Assembly: GCA_027405735.1 (NCBI GenBank)
Contig: JAPEHQ010000019.1
Span: 563,001-627,000, forward strand
Reading direction: 5' to 3'
Origin: Mucor racemosus
Taxonomy: Eukaryota; Mucoromycota; Mucoromycetes; Mucorales; Mucoraceae
DNA: 64,000 bases
Shown here one piece after another: positions 61,461-64,000 of this stretch. Below the pieces are notes generated by a model, which was not told the DNA's origin, did no database searches, and saw only the letters and a list, made by a program, of their open reading frames with translations. Each line of letters opens with the position of its first letter. Position 1 is the stretch's first letter. Position numbers and translations under genes: made by a program.

Positions 61461-62238
61461 ATGGGTTCTCCTAGCATCATTTCCAACCCTTTGTTCAACA
61501 TGGGTTTCCTTTTGATTTCCATGCAACTTGCCAAGAAAATCGATTGGGAAGATCCCAACGTTTTGAACTATGCCAGAATTGGTTATTACGGTGCTCAAAT
61601 CCTTGTTGTTGCTATGGCTTACGGTTTGATCACTCTTATTAAAAAGAAGAATGGTAAGTGTCTGAATGGGATTTTAAAGAGTGGGATGTAACGAAATGTT
61701 ACTGTACGCGTGTGTATGTGGGATGGAAGGCCTTTGGAAAGTCAAAGAATAAATTTCAAAAAACGCACATTTTTTGGGTAAATTCATCAATAATTAATTC
61801 GTTTCTTTCTTTATAAACAAAAAAGATACTACCACTTTAACATACGATGCACCCAAGAAACCTGGCCAAGCTGAAGGTACCCCTGAAACCATTTCTACTA
61901 CTGTCAAGGATTATGATGTTGATCAAATCCAACAATTCATTAAATCTACCGTTACTTCAATCCTCATCATTTCTGTTATGCACTGGCAATTCAAGTTCAC
62001 TCAACCTCTTTTGATGCAATCTATTTTACCCATCAAGAACTTGATTACTCATAAGGTTGCTTTGATTCATTTGTGGGGTGACGCTCCCGAAGGTAACCTC
62101 GCTAGACCTTTTGCTGCCGAGAATCCTTTAGCTGGTCTTACTGGCATGTTCGGTGGTGGTGATGCCGCTGCTGCTCCCGCTACTGATGCTCCTGCTGCTG
62201 CCGTTGCTGATGCTGGTCATTCTAACAAGAAGGATTAA
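61461..62238 (+). CDS. PHO88: Pho88/Snd3 family ER membrane protein
   Basis: ER membrane protein, known in yeast as Pho88 (phosphate transport phenotype) and Snd3 (SRP-independent targeting). Two exons, 61461-61653 and 61826-62238, giving 201 residues. Family blocks: NPLFNMGFLLISMQLAKKID, VLNYARIGYYGAQILVVAMA (first membrane segment), YDVDQIQQFIKSTVTSILII then MHWQFKFTQPLLMQSILPIK (second membrane region), LWGDAPEGNLARPFAAE, and an Ala/Gly-rich C-terminal tail ending in GHSNKKD. The intron ends in aaaaag without a pyrimidine tract, but the phase and the family match support it. Confidence 0.93.
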
Positions 62239-64000
62239 AGGAAACAAGGTTTTAATTTTTAATTTACATAATTGGGAGATTTACATGGAACATAGAGAAT
62301 ACATGTATATTTATTGGAATCTCAAAAAATGCACATACAAAAAAAAGAATTCGCATAGAAGATTTTCCTGTACTCTATTTTCATTATTATTATCTCTCTA
62401 CAACCTAAAAACCCTGTATTTTTTTTTTTTAACTCTTCCTTCATCAATAAAAAAACTATTCATTTCTATATATCATAACACAAACAATTAAGAATGGGAA
62501 CACGAACCTGATTCTTATCGCCTTTTGATACAAAACTGACACGTAGTGGGTTCCGCTTTGTGTTGCTTTTTGAAGCGCAGAATTAAAGGGGTTTGTGTAT
62601 TTTATCAATTGTTATCACGTTTTTTCGTATTCAAATGTCGAATGAGGACATCTATATACTGCTTAAATGCCAGTTTTCAAATAATGCTAGATTCTGCGTC
62701 ATACTATATGCTGTTTAAAAACTGTGTTTGCAATTAATCTGGGTAATACTTGTGATTTGGTGCACAAACAACCTTTGATCACAGCATGGAACTCTTCATC
62801 TTTTACAAACCAAAGATAAGGTTTTGTACTCTCTCTGCTACAATCATGTTCTGATATGCTACAAGTGCCTGAACAGAAGCAGATAAAGGCATCTCGCTAA
62901 AGGAATGTATGATTTCAAACGGCATTTTGTATTTCATATCTAGCATATGCTTTATTTTGTAGTTAGCTTCTACAAACTACTATCTATGAAATTAATGCTA
63001 TTAATAGGTAGCTTTGAACGCTACCATAATTCAACATTTTCCTCTTAATCTCACCATGTATTATATAACGGTGTCAAAAAATGCAAAACTTTTGTGTTTG
63101 GATCATTGATATATATCTCTACTAATTTTATTGATTTTTGGGATCATAAGACACCAATGAACGATACAATTTATATGCAATTATTTATTCCAATTTGAAA
63201 GAGATGCAAAGCTCTGTCATCCTCAGTAACTAAAGTTATAGAATTTGCTAAATGACAGGTCTTCCAAATCAATTAAACAGACATCAGTGAGTATTTCTAT
63301 ATCATGGTTTTTAGTTTTATATTATTTGTTAAATCTCCCGCTTTTATTTGCGCTATATTCCTTGGTTATCGTTGCATTTTTGATGGAGCAATGATGCATT
63401 ACATCCACAAAAATATTTTAGCAGGTATTCAAATGGTGAAGGCGATCAAAAATCGCTTAAAAGTCGGTAGGAAAGTAAACCAACCAATAATAATGCTCAT
63501 CGTATAAAATTTAAGAAAGCATTTTCAGTGTTCCAAGTGCTTTTAGTTACGTGATTAAGATTTGTGATATTTGATCGCACTTTCCATGCTGTAAAGCGTA
63601 ACACACAGCTTTCAAGAAGCCAAAAAAAAAAGGGCGTTTTCTTCCAACGTATTAAACAGCAAATCAATCAATGCTAAAATGTTAATTTTGGATAATATTA
63701 CTGCTGTAGCATAAAGGTAAGTAAATCTATGTCCATTTAGACCAACAATATATAATATAATATTCACTGGTTATGAGCATTTTTCCCGTTGCTTTATTTT
63801 TTTTTTTCAGCAGAAGAATAGAAATTTTTTTCAATACGTGTGCTAAACTCCTTCAAAAATAGCTTTTAGCTAATGAAATCAAAACATATTATTTATGTAT
63901 TCCTTGTGTCTTATTTGCAACTTCCAAATTTAACTTTAAACAATTATTTGATTTTATAAATTTTTTCGAAAAATATCTGAAACAACGTTATTTTTACTAA
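62239..64000. other. 3' flank and intergenic, no gene supported
   Basis: Begins with the PHO88 3' UTR. A 67-codon frame at 63304-63507 has a plausible ATG but no motif or splicing evidence, so I do not call it. No repeat shared with the rest of the window was recognised. Confidence 0.3.

Overview
The window looks like nuclear DNA of a filamentous fungus, most likely an early-diverging Mucoromycota/Mucorales-type species. The base composition is very A+T-rich. Genes are split by many 50-80 nt GT-AG introns, and the gene set is eukaryotic (Rab-GDI, Sec22, Not1, striatin, HYPK, Pho88/Snd3). The Ty3/Gypsy element carries a chromodomain. I cannot name the species. I see no CRISPR array, no bacterial operon, no rRNA gene and no intact tRNA gene.

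Layout. 1-7.9 kb is a repeat field: solo LTRs, a broken Tc1/mariner-type transposase, an hAT-like MITE and a palindromic MITE. 8.4-11.6 kb holds MBF1 and a TBC-domain Rab GAP, both on the minus strand. 11.6-14.4 kb is intergenic with a ~630 bp fold-back. 14.4-18.4 kb holds malonyl-CoA decarboxylase (+), SEC22 (-) and HYPK (-). 18.4-27.8 kb is a second repeat field. 27.9-39.0 kb is a gene block: NOT1 (+), a Shewanella-like phosphatase (-), a universal stress protein (-) and Rab GDI (+). 39.4-56.6 kb is a nested transposon cluster around an apparently intact 6.07 kb Ty3/Gypsy chromovirus. 57.2-62.2 kb holds an MGMT-type alkyltransferase (+), striatin (-) and PHO88/SND3 (+). 62.2-64 kb has nothing I can support.

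The host genes are housekeeping genes. Several act in membrane traffic (TBC GAP, Sec22, Rab GDI) or gene expression (MBF1, Not1, HYPK), but they are not a functional cluster. Gene models were built by hand from splice sites, reading phase and family motifs; every internal junction is phase-consistent.

The most informative non-genic signal is the repeat architecture. Seven solo LTRs and one full-length element have perfect 5-bp target duplications. A non-coding repeat, called R1 here, occurs four times; it has CACTA-like ends and carries decayed WD40 exons that resemble dynein intermediate chain. A 583 bp inverted pair without differences lies inside the R1 copies. Two pieces of what may be one unknown gene flank the 12.5 kb nest. 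I found no new defence or biosynthetic system; the unusual content is transposon biology.
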